From positions 1-64,000 of the forward strand of contig UQHZ01000004.1 in NCBI GenBank assembly GCA_900541055.1: 64,000 nucleotides of DNA. Reading direction: 5' to 3'. Shown one piece after another: positions 8,107 to 16,317 of the stretch. This stretch comes from an uncultured Collinsella sp. GTDB taxonomy: Bacteria; Actinomycetota; Coriobacteriia; Coriobacteriales; Coriobacteriaceae. Every line of letters begins with the position of its first letter. Within the stretch, counting starts at the first letter, position 1. The notes under the pieces were generated by a model, which made no database searches, was not told the origin of the DNA, and was given only the letters and a program-made list of their open reading frames with translations. The translations under genes were made by a program, and so were the position numbers.

Positions 8107-8188
8107 ATAACTGCTCCTTGGATGGGCCGCGTCGTGCGGCTCAGGGTCATTAAGATGTGGCGAGATGATAGTTTACCATGGGCAACTA

Positions 8189-8246
8189 TTGGCATCGCGC
8201 CTAGGACAACTACAATACCCTAGTTGACCGCTAGGACTTTTACAAT
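8189..8246 (+). promoter_or_regulatory. promoter and candidate operator of the metal exporter gene
   Basis: TTGGCA (8189-8194), 16 bp, TACAAT (8211-8216) form a good promoter. The -10 is embedded in CAACTA...TAGTTG (8208-8226), and CTAGGAC is repeated at 8201 and 8231. A repressor of the DtxR/MntR kind could act here, but no known box is matched. Confidence 0.45.
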
Positions 8247-8278
8247 GCTGCCGAAAGACACGAAAGGTTCCATCCGTC

Positions 8279-9367
8279 ATGGATTTGCTGATTGATATTC
8301 TGCTCGACGCCGGCAAGGACACGCTCTCGCTGGTACCGTTCTTATTGGTGACATATCTGGCCCTCGAGACCCTGGAGCACGTCGCGGGCGACAGCGTTAA
8401 CGGCGCCATCAAGCGCGCCGGTGCCGCGGGCCCCGTGGTTGGCTCGTTGCTGGGCATGGTGCCGCAGTGCGGCTTTTCGGCAATGGCGGCCACGCTGTAC
8501 GCCGGTCGTGTCGTGACCTTGGGCACGTTGGTGGCGGTGTTCCTTTCGACCTCCGATGAGATGCTGCCGCTGTTGCTCGCCGAGCAGGTGCCCGTGCAGA
8601 CCATGGCGATGCTTTTGGCTTCGAAGGCACTGATCGCGCTGGTCACGGGCTTTATCGTGGACGCCGCCATTCGCGGCCTGCGTCGTAACGCTCGCGCGCA
8701 TGCGGCGATTCGCCGTACCGTGCTGGGGACCGCTGCTAATTCGGCTCATGTGAACTGCGCGCACGACGACCACAGCGGCGGTGACATCATCGACGAGGTG
8801 GCCGAGGCGGGCGTGAGCGCCGACCACATCCACGAGCTGTGCGAGCGCGACCATTGCGGTTGCGATGAAGACGAGGACGAGCACGACCACGGACATGGCC
8901 ACGATCACGGTCATGAGGGCGAACATGAACACCATGATGGTCACGGTCACTCCCATTCCCACGAGGGCGCGCCCGTCCTGTCGATCATCCGCAGCGCGAT
9001 CTCGCACACCGTGCAGGTCTCGGTATTCATTTTTCTGGTGACGCTGATTCTGGTCGCCGTGCTCGAGACCTTCGGCGAGTCCGCAATTGAGCAGTTCCTG
9101 CGCGGCAACGAGACGCTTGCGGTCCTGGGCTCGGCACTCGTCGGCCTGATCCCCAACTGCTCGGCTAGTGTCGTTATCACGCAGCTGTACCTGGAGGGCG
9201 CGCTACAGCTGGCGCCGATGCTCGCCGGCACGCTCATCTCTGCCGGCGTGGGCTACCTGGTGCTGTTCCGCACCAACCGCAGCGCCCGCGAAAACGTCCT
9301 GTTCCTGATCATGATGTACGTCATCGGTGCCGGCTGGGGCCTCATCCTATCCGCCTTCGGCCTCTAA
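8279..9367 (+). CDS. 10-TM putative metal (Mn/As-type) exporter with His-rich loop
   Basis: A 362-aa membrane protein of the ArsP_2/DUF2899 type: two halves each with a conserved P-x-C motif (VPQCGF at 61-66; IPNCSA in the second half) separated by a cytoplasmic loop. That loop (about 140-230) is extremely rich in His, Asp and Glu, with HDHGHGHDHGH-like runs, as in many Zn/Mn transporters. Family members are annotated as arsenic or manganese exporters; the His-rich loop and lack of ars neighbours favour a divalent metal here. It is monocistronic, with its own promoter and a strong terminator. Confidence 0.75.
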   Translation: MDLLIDILLDAGKDTLSLVPFLLVTYLALETLEHVAGDSVNGAIKRAGAAGPVVGSLLGMVPQCGFSAMAATLYAGRVVTLGTLVAVFLSTSDEMLPLLLAEQVPVQTMAMLLASKALIALVTGFIVDAAIRGLRRNARAHAAIRRTVLGTAANSAHVNCAHDDHSGGDIIDEVAEAGVSADHIHELCERDHCGCDEDEDEHDHGHGHDHGHEGEHEHHDGHGHSHSHEGAPVLSIIRSAISHTVQVSVFIFLVTLILVAVLETFGESAIEQFLRGNETLAVLGSALVGLIPNCSASVVITQLYLEGALQLAPMLAGTLISAGVGYLVLFRTNRSARENVLFLIMMYVIGAGWGLILSAFGL

Positions 9368-9378
9368 GTGGGCCTAAC

Positions 9379-9454
9379 AAAACGGGCTTCAAAATAGCCA
9401 TGCTCGGCGCCTGCACAATGCGGCGACGCATGGCATTTTGAAGCCCGTTTTTTG
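9379..9454. terminator. long bidirectional terminator
   Basis: A 24-bp nearly perfect stem (9379-9403 with 9428-9451) has AAAA/TTTT at its base, so it can end the exporter transcript on plus and the DUF188 operon on minus. Confidence 0.85.
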
Positions 9455-9533
9455 TTGAGCCATGGATTTTGAGCGCTCACACCGCCCAAAGCAAAAAGCA
9501 GATTTCCGGACATGTCCCAAAAATCTACCTTGG

Positions 9534-10016
9534 TTAGCGGAGCAGCTCGGTGAGGTTGCGTTTAAAGCGAGCGCGGTCTTCGCTGGTAAATGCCGCCGGT
9601 CCGCGAGTGCGTCCGCCGGCGCGGCGCACCTTCTTTTCCTCGTGGCGAATAAACAGCTGCATGTCGATGGTCGCTTTGTCGTAGACGCGCCCGCGCACAC
9701 CGATTGCGGCGGCATCGCGGCCGAGCACCATGCTCGCCAAGCCAATGTCCTGCGTCACGACTACGTCGCCCGCCTGCAGGCGTTCGACAATGGCAAAGTC
9801 GGCGCTGTCGGCGCCCACGCTCACATCGAGCGTCGTGACCCAAAAGCCGCGTCGCGCGTGCTCGGCATCGCGCGGGTCGTCGCGGCGAATGTGCCGTTCC
9901 AAGTTTTGCGTGCTGTTGCCGGCGATAACAACGGCGACGCCCGCCCGCCGCGCGCAGTCAATCGACTCGCGCGTGACCGGGCAGGCGTCGGCATCAATAA
10001 AGAGCGTTCGCGGCAT
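9534..10016 (-). CDS. YaiI/YqxD family (DUF188) protein
   Basis: A 160-aa member of the UPF0178/DUF188 family, a PIN-like fold of unknown function. Diagnostic features are FIDADACPV (D8, D10), VVIAGN near residue 33, the aspartate-rich VTQDIGLA centre and the C-terminal RTRGPAAFTSEDRARF block. Its length is normal. It starts directly after the stop codon of the HdeD-like gene with no gap and no clear ribosome site of its own, so it is probably translated by coupling. Metal-dependent RNase activity would fit the fold but is not shown. Confidence 0.88.
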   Translation of the reverse strand: MPRTLFIDADACPVTRESIDCARRAGVAVVIAGNSTQNLERHIRRDDPRDAEHARRGFWVTTLDVSVGADSADFAIVERLQAGDVVVTQDIGLASMVLGRDAAAIGVRGRVYDKATIDMQLFIRHEEKKVRRAGGRTRGPAAFTSEDRARFKRNLTELLR

Positions 10017-10619
10017 CTAGTGCACCAGTTTGCCAAATTGAATAGCGCGAACAATCAGCGTAACGCCAAACACCAGCAGCGCGGCGCCGCTAAAGATAAC
10101 GAGCATCTTGGCCGACCACAGCGGATAGATAAACACGAACATGCCGGCGATGATGGAGAGTGCGCCGCTCAGGATAGCGAGGGCGCGGTTGGACGAAAGC
10201 TCGGACTCCAGAATGGACATGACACCTTCGACAATCCAGCCAAAGCCGGCCACGATAACCACCATCGTGGTGAGCGTCGCGGTCGAGAAGGCCTGGTTGC
10301 GCAGGATTATGACGCCGCCCAAGATAATGAGTAGGTTGGAGATGATGCTCGTCACGCGCCAGCCGGTGGGCAGCAGCGGCTCAAAAATGGCAGTGAACAG
10401 CCTGATGGCAGCAGTGATTACAAAGTAAAAACCCAGGACAGTCGTCAAAAAGACGAGGGACTTGGCGGGTGCAAAAAGCAGCGCGATACCAGCAATGAGC
10501 GCTAAGACGCCCGTGATGGCGTAGATCCAGCGTACGGCCTTGACGGCTTTGCCCGCCATGCTTTTCTCGTCAAATCCAAACTGGCTCGATTTTTGGTCAT
10601 CGTTCTTAAAGATGCCCAT
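10017..10619 (-). CDS. HdeD family (DUF308) membrane protein
   Basis: A 200-aa membrane protein with a soluble N-terminus of about 35 residues and six hydrophobic segments arranged as three DUF308 repeats, each with the G-x-x-x-hydrophobic pattern of HdeD. HdeD is an acid-resistance protein in Escherichia coli; the biochemical role in other bacteria is unknown. The ATG at 10619, with ribosome site AAAGGAGAC, is preferred over the in-frame upstream start. It forms a two-gene operon with the DUF188 gene. Confidence 0.85.
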   Translation of the reverse strand: MGIFKNDDQKSSQFGFDEKSMAGKAVKAVRWIYAITGVLALIAGIALLFAPAKSLVFLTTVLGFYFVITAAIRLFTAIFEPLLPTGWRVTSIISNLLIILGGVIILRNQAFSTATLTTMVVIVAGFGWIVEGVMSILESELSSNRALAILSGALSIIAGMFVFIYPLWSAKMLVIFSGAALLVFGVTLIVRAIQFGKLVH

Positions 10620-10883
10620 AATGTCTCCTTTCCGTGTGGTGCACGTCGCGTTCATTGCTCTCCGTGCGGCGTACGCCAAAAGTGCTGCAACAAGTATCGC
10701 CCAAGGGCGCCGATGCATGGGGCGGGAAGGACGAATTGCCGCCCCACATTCCCGAATTGTTACTTTTGTTCCCGCCCCAGTGAGGATTAATCAACAATTG
10801 TAGAACATTACGCCGTTGTATGTAATTGCCTAGGTTTTAGGTTAGATTCTCCTAAGAACAATTGGCTTGTATTGGGGGTCCCT

Positions 10884-11555
10884 ATGAACGAAGCAGTTCC
10901 CGCGGCGCCGGTAAGCGCCGAGTTGATGGCAAAGCAGGGTTGCGAAAAGCTCGGCTTGAACGCGTTTGATGCGTTGGTTCGCCGCGCCCGTACGTGCCGT
11001 CGCTTTGACGAGTCCATGCGCGTGCCGCGTGAGCTTTTGCTTGAGCTGGCGGAGCTGGCGCACCTGACTCCCTGTGGTGCCAATGCTCAGCGTCTTCGTT
11101 TTCATGTGGTGAGCGGTGCCGAGGATTGCGCGCGCGTATTTGATGAGCTCGCGTGGGCCGGTGCGCTTAAGGATTGGCCGGGTCCTGCCGAGGGTGAGCG
11201 CCCGACCGGCTACATTGCGATTTTGGCCGAGCGCGCCGTTCCGGGTAAGCCCGCCGCTCCCATTACCGAGGCCGACACGGGCATTGCCGCGCAGACGATG
11301 ATGCTCGCCGCCCGCAGCGCCACGCCCGAGGTGGCAGCCTGCATGTTCAAGGCCTTTACGCCCCACGCGATCGATGCCATGGGACTCGATAACGACAAGT
11401 ATGAGCTCAAGCTGATCATGGCGTTTGGCGTTCCGGCCGAGACACAGGTGATCGATGCGATCGATTCCAACCCCGACGGCTCCATCAATTATTGGCGCGA
11501 CGAGGCGCAGGTGCACCACGTACCCAAGCGCTCGCTTGCCGACGTGCTGCTGTAG
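10884..11555 (+). CDS. nitroreductase family protein
   Basis: A 223-aa FMN-dependent nitroreductase-fold protein. The FMN-phosphate contacts are in RRARTCRRFDE near residue 35, followed by the LAHLTPCGANAQRLRF segment, and the C-terminal part contains the conserved central helix (ITEADTGIAAQTMMLAARS) and an ALGV/AFGVP-like end. These enzymes use NAD(P)H to reduce nitroaromatics, quinones or flavins; the physiological substrate is unknown. The ATG at 10884 is used, 5 nt after GGGGG. Its stop is followed by a GGGGACAGG-family palindrome. Confidence 0.88.
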   Translation: MNEAVPAAPVSAELMAKQGCEKLGLNAFDALVRRARTCRRFDESMRVPRELLLELAELAHLTPCGANAQRLRFHVVSGAEDCARVFDELAWAGALKDWPGPAEGERPTGYIAILAERAVPGKPAAPITEADTGIAAQTMMLAARSATPEVAACMFKAFTPHAIDAMGLDNDKYELKLIMAFGVPAETQVIDAIDSNPDGSINYWRDEAQVHHVPKRSLADVLL

Positions 11556-11590
11556 TTGTGCGTCGTTGCGGTGCAATCCGGCGGCAAAAT

Positions 11591-11621
11591 CACCACAAAG
11601 GCACCTGTCCCCTTTGTGGTG
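11591..11621. repeat. GGGGACAGG-family palindrome, copy 1
   Basis: CACCACAAAGG and CCTTTGTGGTG flank the conserved CACCTGTCC core. Further copies occur at 24243, 25197, 26777 and 27182, always between genes. Confidence 0.85.
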
Positions 11622-11638
11622 GTACGAGGGGAGGGTGT

Positions 11639-12181
11639 GTGGCAGATTTGTATTTGGTGCGGCATGGGCAGACTGAGCTCAATGTGCAGAGCATTTTGCA
11701 GGGCTGGCACGATTCGTCGCTTACGGCGCGCGGGCGCGAGCAGGCGCTGACGGCGCGTACGGCGTTTGCGGCGCGTGGCGTGGCCTTTGATCATGTGTAT
11801 TCCTCGCCGTTGGGCCGGGCGCGGCATACGGCCGAGCTTATCGTTGGCGAGGGCCGTTCCATAGAGCTGGTCGATGACCTGCGTGAGTGGCATTTTGGCT
11901 CGCTGGAGGGCACATCAAATCGCGAGATGCCGCCGCAGCCCTGGGGTGATTATCCGGTTGCCTTTGGTGGCGAGTCGGAAAGTGAGCTTCAGTCGCGCAT
12001 GGTCGCGGCGCTGTCCCGCATCATGGCCAGGCCGCAGCACGACTGCGTGCTGGCGGTTTCCCACGGCTCAGCCTGCCAGGAGTTTCTTGAGTATGTGACT
12101 GGCGAGGGGGAGCTACCCGACAACGGTGCCGTGCTTCATTTTGGCTATCGCGACGGGGCGTTTTCGCTCCTTGATTGGTAA
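11639..12181 (+). CDS. histidine phosphatase family protein (first of two)
   Basis: A 180-aa phosphoglycerate-mutase-like phosphatase: LVRHGQTELN near the start carries the phospho-accepting His, SSPLGRARHTAE the second Arg, LREWHFGSLEG the acidic proton donor and VSHGS the second catalytic His. It starts with GTG at 11639 behind GGGGAGG; the longer frame upstream runs through the palindrome and is not plausible. The next gene is a paralogue beginning 18 bp downstream. The family includes sugar-phosphate, cofactor and cell-wall-precursor phosphatases; the substrate is not predictable. Confidence 0.88.
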   Translation: MADLYLVRHGQTELNVQSILQGWHDSSLTARGREQALTARTAFAARGVAFDHVYSSPLGRARHTAELIVGEGRSIELVDDLREWHFGSLEGTSNREMPPQPWGDYPVAFGGESESELQSRMVAALSRIMARPQHDCVLAVSHGSACQEFLEYVTGEGELPDNGAVLHFGYRDGAFSLLDW

Positions 12182-12198
12182 CGAACGAAAGGACCCCT

Positions 12199-12834
12199 AT
12201 GAATAAAGACCTGTATCTGGTTCGTCATGGACAGACGATATTTAACCTTAAGCGCATCATTCAGGGGTGGAGTGACTCACCGCTTACGCAGCTGGGCTGC
12301 GATCAGGCGGCGCGTGCCGGCATGTTTTTGCGTGCGCGCGGCATTGAGCCCGATCATGCCTACACCTCCACACTTCATCGCACCGAGCAGACTATCGCCA
12401 ACCTGTGGCCGGGCTTGGCGTACGAGCGCCTGGATGGCCTGCGCGAGTGGTTCTTTGGCGACTTTGAGGCCGAGCGCGTGATGCTTATGCCCGAGCGCCC
12501 GTGGCGCGATTTCTATCGTCAGTTTGGCGGCGAGGGCCAGATGCAGGTGCGCGAGCGCATGGTGGCGACGCTGACCGAGCTTATGCAGCGTCCGGACCAT
12601 ATGTGCGTGCTCGCGGTAAGCCATGGCTCGGCCATCAAGGAGTTCATGGACCACGTGAAGGGTGCGGCGGCTGACGAGCGCGATCGCGTGCCGGGCAACT
12701 GCTCGGTGCTGCATTTCGTGTTTAACGACGAGGCCGGCACGTTTGAGCTGATTGAGATTTTTACGCAGGAGGATTACGCGCGCGAGCTGGGGCTTGAACC
12801 GCTTGTGGCTACTGCAGGTCCGCAGCGCGGATAA
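12199..12834 (+). CDS. histidine phosphatase family protein (second of two)
   Basis: A 211-aa paralogue of the preceding gene: LVRHGQTIFN, the TSTLHRTEQT arginine segment, LREWFFGDFE and VSHGS are all present, and gene order, size and motif spacing match, so the pair looks like a tandem duplication that has since diverged. It carries a longer C-terminal tail (ITQ/EDYARELG region). It is in one operon with its neighbour, with AAAGGA before the ATG. The transcript ends at the strong hairpin at 12882-12924. Confidence 0.88.
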   Translation: MNKDLYLVRHGQTIFNLKRIIQGWSDSPLTQLGCDQAARAGMFLRARGIEPDHAYTSTLHRTEQTIANLWPGLAYERLDGLREWFFGDFEAERVMLMPERPWRDFYRQFGGEGQMQVRERMVATLTELMQRPDHMCVLAVSHGSAIKEFMDHVKGAAADERDRVPGNCSVLHFVFNDEAGTFELIEIFTQEDYARELGLEPLVATAGPQRG

Positions 12835-12881
12835 CGCGAGCGCGGCGGCACGGGTCGCCGGCATAACTTCTCGACGCAAAA

Positions 12882-12924
12882 GGGGCGGAGATGCATGTAC
12901 CTGCTGCATCTCCGCCCCCTGTTT
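12882..12924. terminator. bidirectional terminator
   Basis: A 14-bp perfect stem (GGGGCGGAGATGCA with its complement at 12905-12918) lies between convergent genes, with A-rich and T-rich flanks. Confidence 0.8.
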
Positions 12925-12963
12925 GTTGAGCTGCCGATTTTTGTGCTGGGCGGTCTGGTCTTG

Positions 12964-13647
12964 CTAGAACCGCGCGACCTGGTGCGTGAGCAGACCTGTC
13001 GGAACCTGCGGCGCGCCGCCGCTGACCTGCGCAGCGGGGAAGAGCACGGCAACGGTAAAGTTGAACGGCTCCTTGCCGGTGTACGTTCCGGCGGAACGGG
13101 CCTCATCGGCCAGCAGCTGCGACGCCCCGGTCAGCGCGGCAGCGTAGGCGGGGTCGTCGGCCAGTGCCGGCTCCGGTGCTTGGTCGAGCATAGCGCGGAT
13201 GGCCCCGACGGCGTCCTCGCGCTTGACCTCCCACGCGCGGTGCGTAATGCCCGCGGGGTCGGTGACGGCGTAGAGCGACGCGCCCTCTTTGGCGGCGCCC
13301 AGGATGATATCCATGACGGGCGAGGCCTCGTAGGCGAGCGACACGGGGCGCGGCTGCACCTTGAGCTCGGCGATCGCGCGCGCGGCGGCGGCCACGTCAG
13401 CGCTGGCATCGCCCTTGCCACCCGCAAGTACACTCGTCGGGCAGATCGCCACGACACCCGTCACACGTCCCGGCTCGCCCGAGCATTCGTACACGTAATA
13501 CGCCGCACCCGGGTCCTTGAGCATCAGGCCATCGGCAATGGCTCCGCGCAGAGCATCGTTGCCGCTCAGGATGCTGCCCATTGCGGGCAACGCCTCGAGC
13601 ACGCGGTCCTGAGCCGGGCGGATGCAGGGAAACGGAAGTGCTTTCAT
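12964..13647 (-). CDS. short DUF1015-like protein
   Basis: A 227-aa protein whose N-terminus (LPFPCIRPAQDRV) and DPGAAYYVYE, GVVAI and HRAWEV segments resemble DUF1015. That family is usually near 400 aa and often sits beside serA and serC in clostridia. Here it also lies downstream of that pair on the same strand, but is only about half the usual length, so it may be a reduced family member lacking the C-terminal part. No catalytic residues are known. Function is unassigned; a link to serine or phosphoserine metabolism is inferred from context only. Confidence 0.6.
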   Translation of the reverse strand: MKALPFPCIRPAQDRVLEALPAMGSILSGNDALRGAIADGLMLKDPGAAYYVYECSGEPGRVTGVVAICPTSVLAGGKGDASADVAAAARAIAELKVQPRPVSLAYEASPVMDIILGAAKEGASLYAVTDPAGITHRAWEVKREDAVGAIRAMLDQAPEPALADDPAYAAALTGASQLLADEARSAGTYTGKEPFNFTVAVLFPAAQVSGGAPQVPTGLLTHQVARF

Positions 13648-13686
13648 GGGCGGTCCTAACGCACGAGTCGGTTTGTTCGCGGCTTA

Positions 13687-14907
13687 TTATGCCCCAACTT
13701 GGCCGCTCGCGTCCCAGAGCACGTTATCGGCGAGCGCGATTAGCACCTGCTGACAACGAACGATATCGGCGTGGGGCACATATTCGTTGGGCTTGTGGGC
13801 GAGTGCGAGCGAGCCTGGGCCATAGCTCATGCAGCTACGGTTACCCGTCTTGCCGGCAATGACGGCAGTGTCGGTGTAGCCGGTAAAGAAGCCGACGGTC
13901 GTGTCCGCGTCCGTCACGTCATCGGCGGCACGCTTGAGCGCTGCTAGAAGGGGAGAGTTCGGGTCGCGCTCGATGGCGGGGCGGTCGCCCGTCACGGTGT
14001 AGCTGCCATGGCAGCCGGGAACGGCGGCTTCGGCGACGGCGATGGCCTGCTCTACCATGCGCGTCGCGGCGGCCGTATCGGTCGGCGGGGTCAGGCGCAT
14101 GTCGACCCAGACTTTGGCGCGGTCGGGTACGACATAGGGACGGTAGCCACCTTCGATCTGTCCAAACGTGATGGTCGAAGGCCCCAGCTCATCGTGCGCG
14201 GGCAGCGCCACAAACGCGCGACGGAGCGAACACACGACCTCGGCCATGGCGGCGACGGCATCCGCGCCCTTCCAGGGCTGGCTCGCATGCGCCGTCACGC
14301 CAGCCATTTCAATCTCGAACCACGTACGCCCCTTGTGCGCCACCTGGATCTGTCCGTCGGTGGGCTCGGTGTCCAGCACCCATTCACGCGAGCCGACCCA
14401 GCCAGCATCGATCGCGGCTTCTGAGCCGCGCATAAAATCTTCCTCGTCGACCGAGCAAATGAGAGAAAAGCCGCGGTGGGGCAGCGCGCCATCCGCCACC
14501 ACGCGCTCGAGCGTATGGACCAGAGCGGCAATGGCGCAGGCCAGACCGCCCTTCATGTCGCAGGCGCCGCGGCCATAGAGCTTATCGTCCCGCACGGTCG
14601 CCCCGAGCGGCGGCGTGTCCGCGTCCCAGCCATCTCCCAGGGTGACGGTATCCATGTGGCAGATGTAGACGAGCCGTGGCTCGTCGCTCAGTCCCGGCAC
14701 GGTGACCATAAGGTTGCGGCGCCCGGGCAGCACCTCGAGTTCCTCAACCTGCACGGCATGGAGCACCGGATGGCTCAGCTGTGCCACCCGGTGCTCAACC
14801 AACACTTTGATATAGCGTTCAATCTCGCCCTCATACGCACCTGGGTCGGAACTGTCGATCCGCACGAGCCCTTGCGTAAGCCGCCAAGCAAAATCTGTAT
14901 CAACCAT
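13687..14907 (-). CDS. M20-family metallopeptidase / deacylase
   Basis: A 406-aa M20 (ArgE/DapE/acetylornithine deacetylase-like) enzyme. Metal ligands are seen in YICHMDTV, GRGACDMKGG and SVDEED; the dimerisation lid domain lies in the middle (VTAHASQPWKGADA) and the last ligand near the C-terminal LAHKPNEYV. It hydrolyses an N-acyl or dipeptide bond using two zinc ions; the actual substrate is not evident. The ATG at 14907 behind GAGGTG replaces a longer non-protein-like frame. It is separated from serA by a terminator, so it is probably a distinct transcript shared with the DUF1015 gene. Confidence 0.88.
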   Translation of the reverse strand: MVDTDFAWRLTQGLVRIDSSDPGAYEGEIERYIKVLVEHRVAQLSHPVLHAVQVEELEVLPGRRNLMVTVPGLSDEPRLVYICHMDTVTLGDGWDADTPPLGATVRDDKLYGRGACDMKGGLACAIAALVHTLERVVADGALPHRGFSLICSVDEEDFMRGSEAAIDAGWVGSREWVLDTEPTDGQIQVAHKGRTWFEIEMAGVTAHASQPWKGADAVAAMAEVVCSLRRAFVALPAHDELGPSTITFGQIEGGYRPYVVPDRAKVWVDMRLTPPTDTAAATRMVEQAIAVAEAAVPGCHGSYTVTGDRPAIERDPNSPLLAALKRAADDVTDADTTVGFFTGYTDTAVIAGKTGNRSCMSYGPGSLALAHKPNEYVPHADIVRCQQVLIALADNVLWDASGQVGA

Positions 14908-14984
14908 AGGCACCTCACAGATAGTTAGGTCAACATACAGATTGTATGCCAAGAAGCGGCTCGGTGCATTTAATGGAGCGCTCA

Positions 14985-15022
14985 CAAAAACGGGGGCGCC
15001 TCTCGTGCGAAAGGCGCCCCCG
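14985..15022 (-). terminator. serA terminator
   Basis: An 11-bp GC stem (CGGGGGCGCCT/AGGCGCCCCCG) is followed in the minus sense by TTTTTGTG. Confidence 0.85.
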
Positions 15023-15084
15023 TGGGCATTCAATGTCAGTGACGGGCAGGCCACATGGGGAACTGCCCGTCAGATCAGCCGGCG

Positions 15085-16248
15085 CTACTTGATCACGCGC
15101 ACGCGATACATCGACGGAATCTGCTTGAGCGCCTCGATGGTACTGCTGTCCAGATGCTCGTCGGTGTCGAACATGGTGTAGGCGTTCTCGCCAGCGGACT
15201 CGTTGGTCATACGCTGCACGTTGGCGTTGTCCTTGGCGAGAATGGCCGTGATCTGGCCGATCATGTTGGGCACGTTGGCGTGCAGGCAGGCGATGCGGCT
15301 TGCGGCGCGCGCCTTGCCCATGCTGCAGGCGGGGTAGTTGACGCTATGTGCGATGTTGCCGTTCTCCAGGTAATCCTTGAGCTCGCTGATGGCCATATCG
15401 GCGCAGTTGGCCTCGGCCTCGCCAGTGCCGGCGCCCGAGTGCGTGGTGATAAACGTGTTGGGCATCTTGACGGTCTTGGGCGTGGCAAAGTCGCAGCTAA
15501 ACCAGCTGAGTTTGCCCGCGCGCAGGGCGGCGTCGACGGCGTCCTCGTCAATGATGGTCTCGCGTGCGTAGTTGATCAGCACGGCGTCGGGTGCCAGCAG
15601 GTTGATCTGCTCGGTACTGATCATGCCGATGGTGTCGGCCTTGCTGGGCACGTGCACGGTGAGGTAGTCACAGCCACGGCAGAGGTCCTCGAGCGTGCCC
15701 ACGCGCTGCACATCGCGGCTCAGCACCCACGCGTGCTCGACGGAAATGAACGGGTCGTAGCCGTAAACGTCCATGCCCAGGTCGACGCAGGCGTTGGCGA
15801 CCTTGGAGCCCACGTTGCCCAGACCGATGACGCCGATGCGCTTGCCCTTGAGCTCGCGGCCCACAAAGGCCTTCTTGGCTTTCTCGGCATCGACCTGGAT
15901 CTCGGGGTCGTCGGCGTTGTCGCGCACCCAGTTCATCGACTGCACTACGCCGCGGCTCGAGAGCACCAGCATGCCCAGGACGAGCTCCTTGACGGCGTTG
16001 CTGTTGGCGCCGGGGGAGTTAAAGACGACGACGCCCTTCTTGGCGTACTCCTCGACGGGGATGTTGTTGACGCCGGCGCCGCAGCGGGCGATGGCGCGGA
16101 TGCCCTCGGGCAGCTCGTAGCCGTGCAGGTCGGTCGAGCGCATCAGGATGGCGTCGGCCTCCTCGGCGGTGCTCACAAATTCGTAGCCCTCGCCAAACTC
16201 GACTTTGCCGTCCTTGGTGATGTCGTCGATGGTCTTAATCTTGCGCAT
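15085..16248 (-). CDS. serA: D-3-phosphoglycerate dehydrogenase
   Basis: A 387-aa D-2-hydroxyacid dehydrogenase oxidising 3-phosphoglycerate to 3-phosphohydroxypyruvate, the first step of serine synthesis. The NAD site is GVIGLGNVGSKVA; the catalytic Arg region is INYARE and the catalytic His lies in TTHSGAGTGEAE. The last ~75 residues are an ACT-like domain (NVPNMIGQITAILAKDNANV), which in the family mediates serine feedback. It lies just downstream of serC on the same strand, 69 bp apart, forming a serine operon. Confidence 0.93.
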   Translation of the reverse strand: MRKIKTIDDITKDGKVEFGEGYEFVSTAEEADAILMRSTDLHGYELPEGIRAIARCGAGVNNIPVEEYAKKGVVVFNSPGANSNAVKELVLGMLVLSSRGVVQSMNWVRDNADDPEIQVDAEKAKKAFVGRELKGKRIGVIGLGNVGSKVANACVDLGMDVYGYDPFISVEHAWVLSRDVQRVGTLEDLCRGCDYLTVHVPSKADTIGMISTEQINLLAPDAVLINYARETIIDEDAVDAALRAGKLSWFSCDFATPKTVKMPNTFITTHSGAGTGEAEANCADMAISELKDYLENGNIAHSVNYPACSMGKARAASRIACLHANVPNMIGQITAILAKDNANVQRMTNESAGENAYTMFDTDEHLDSSTIEALKQIPSMYRVRVIK

Positions 16249-16317
16249 GAAAAACTCCTTAGCAGGTTTGGTTTAAACAGGTGGTTTGAAGTGGCTGGTC
16301 GGCCCGCGCGTTGCGGG

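Noticed and set aside
8860..8970. Tandem repeat DNA in the metal exporter gene
   Set aside because: The repetition reflects His/Asp/Gly codons of the metal-binding loop rather than an independent repeat element.
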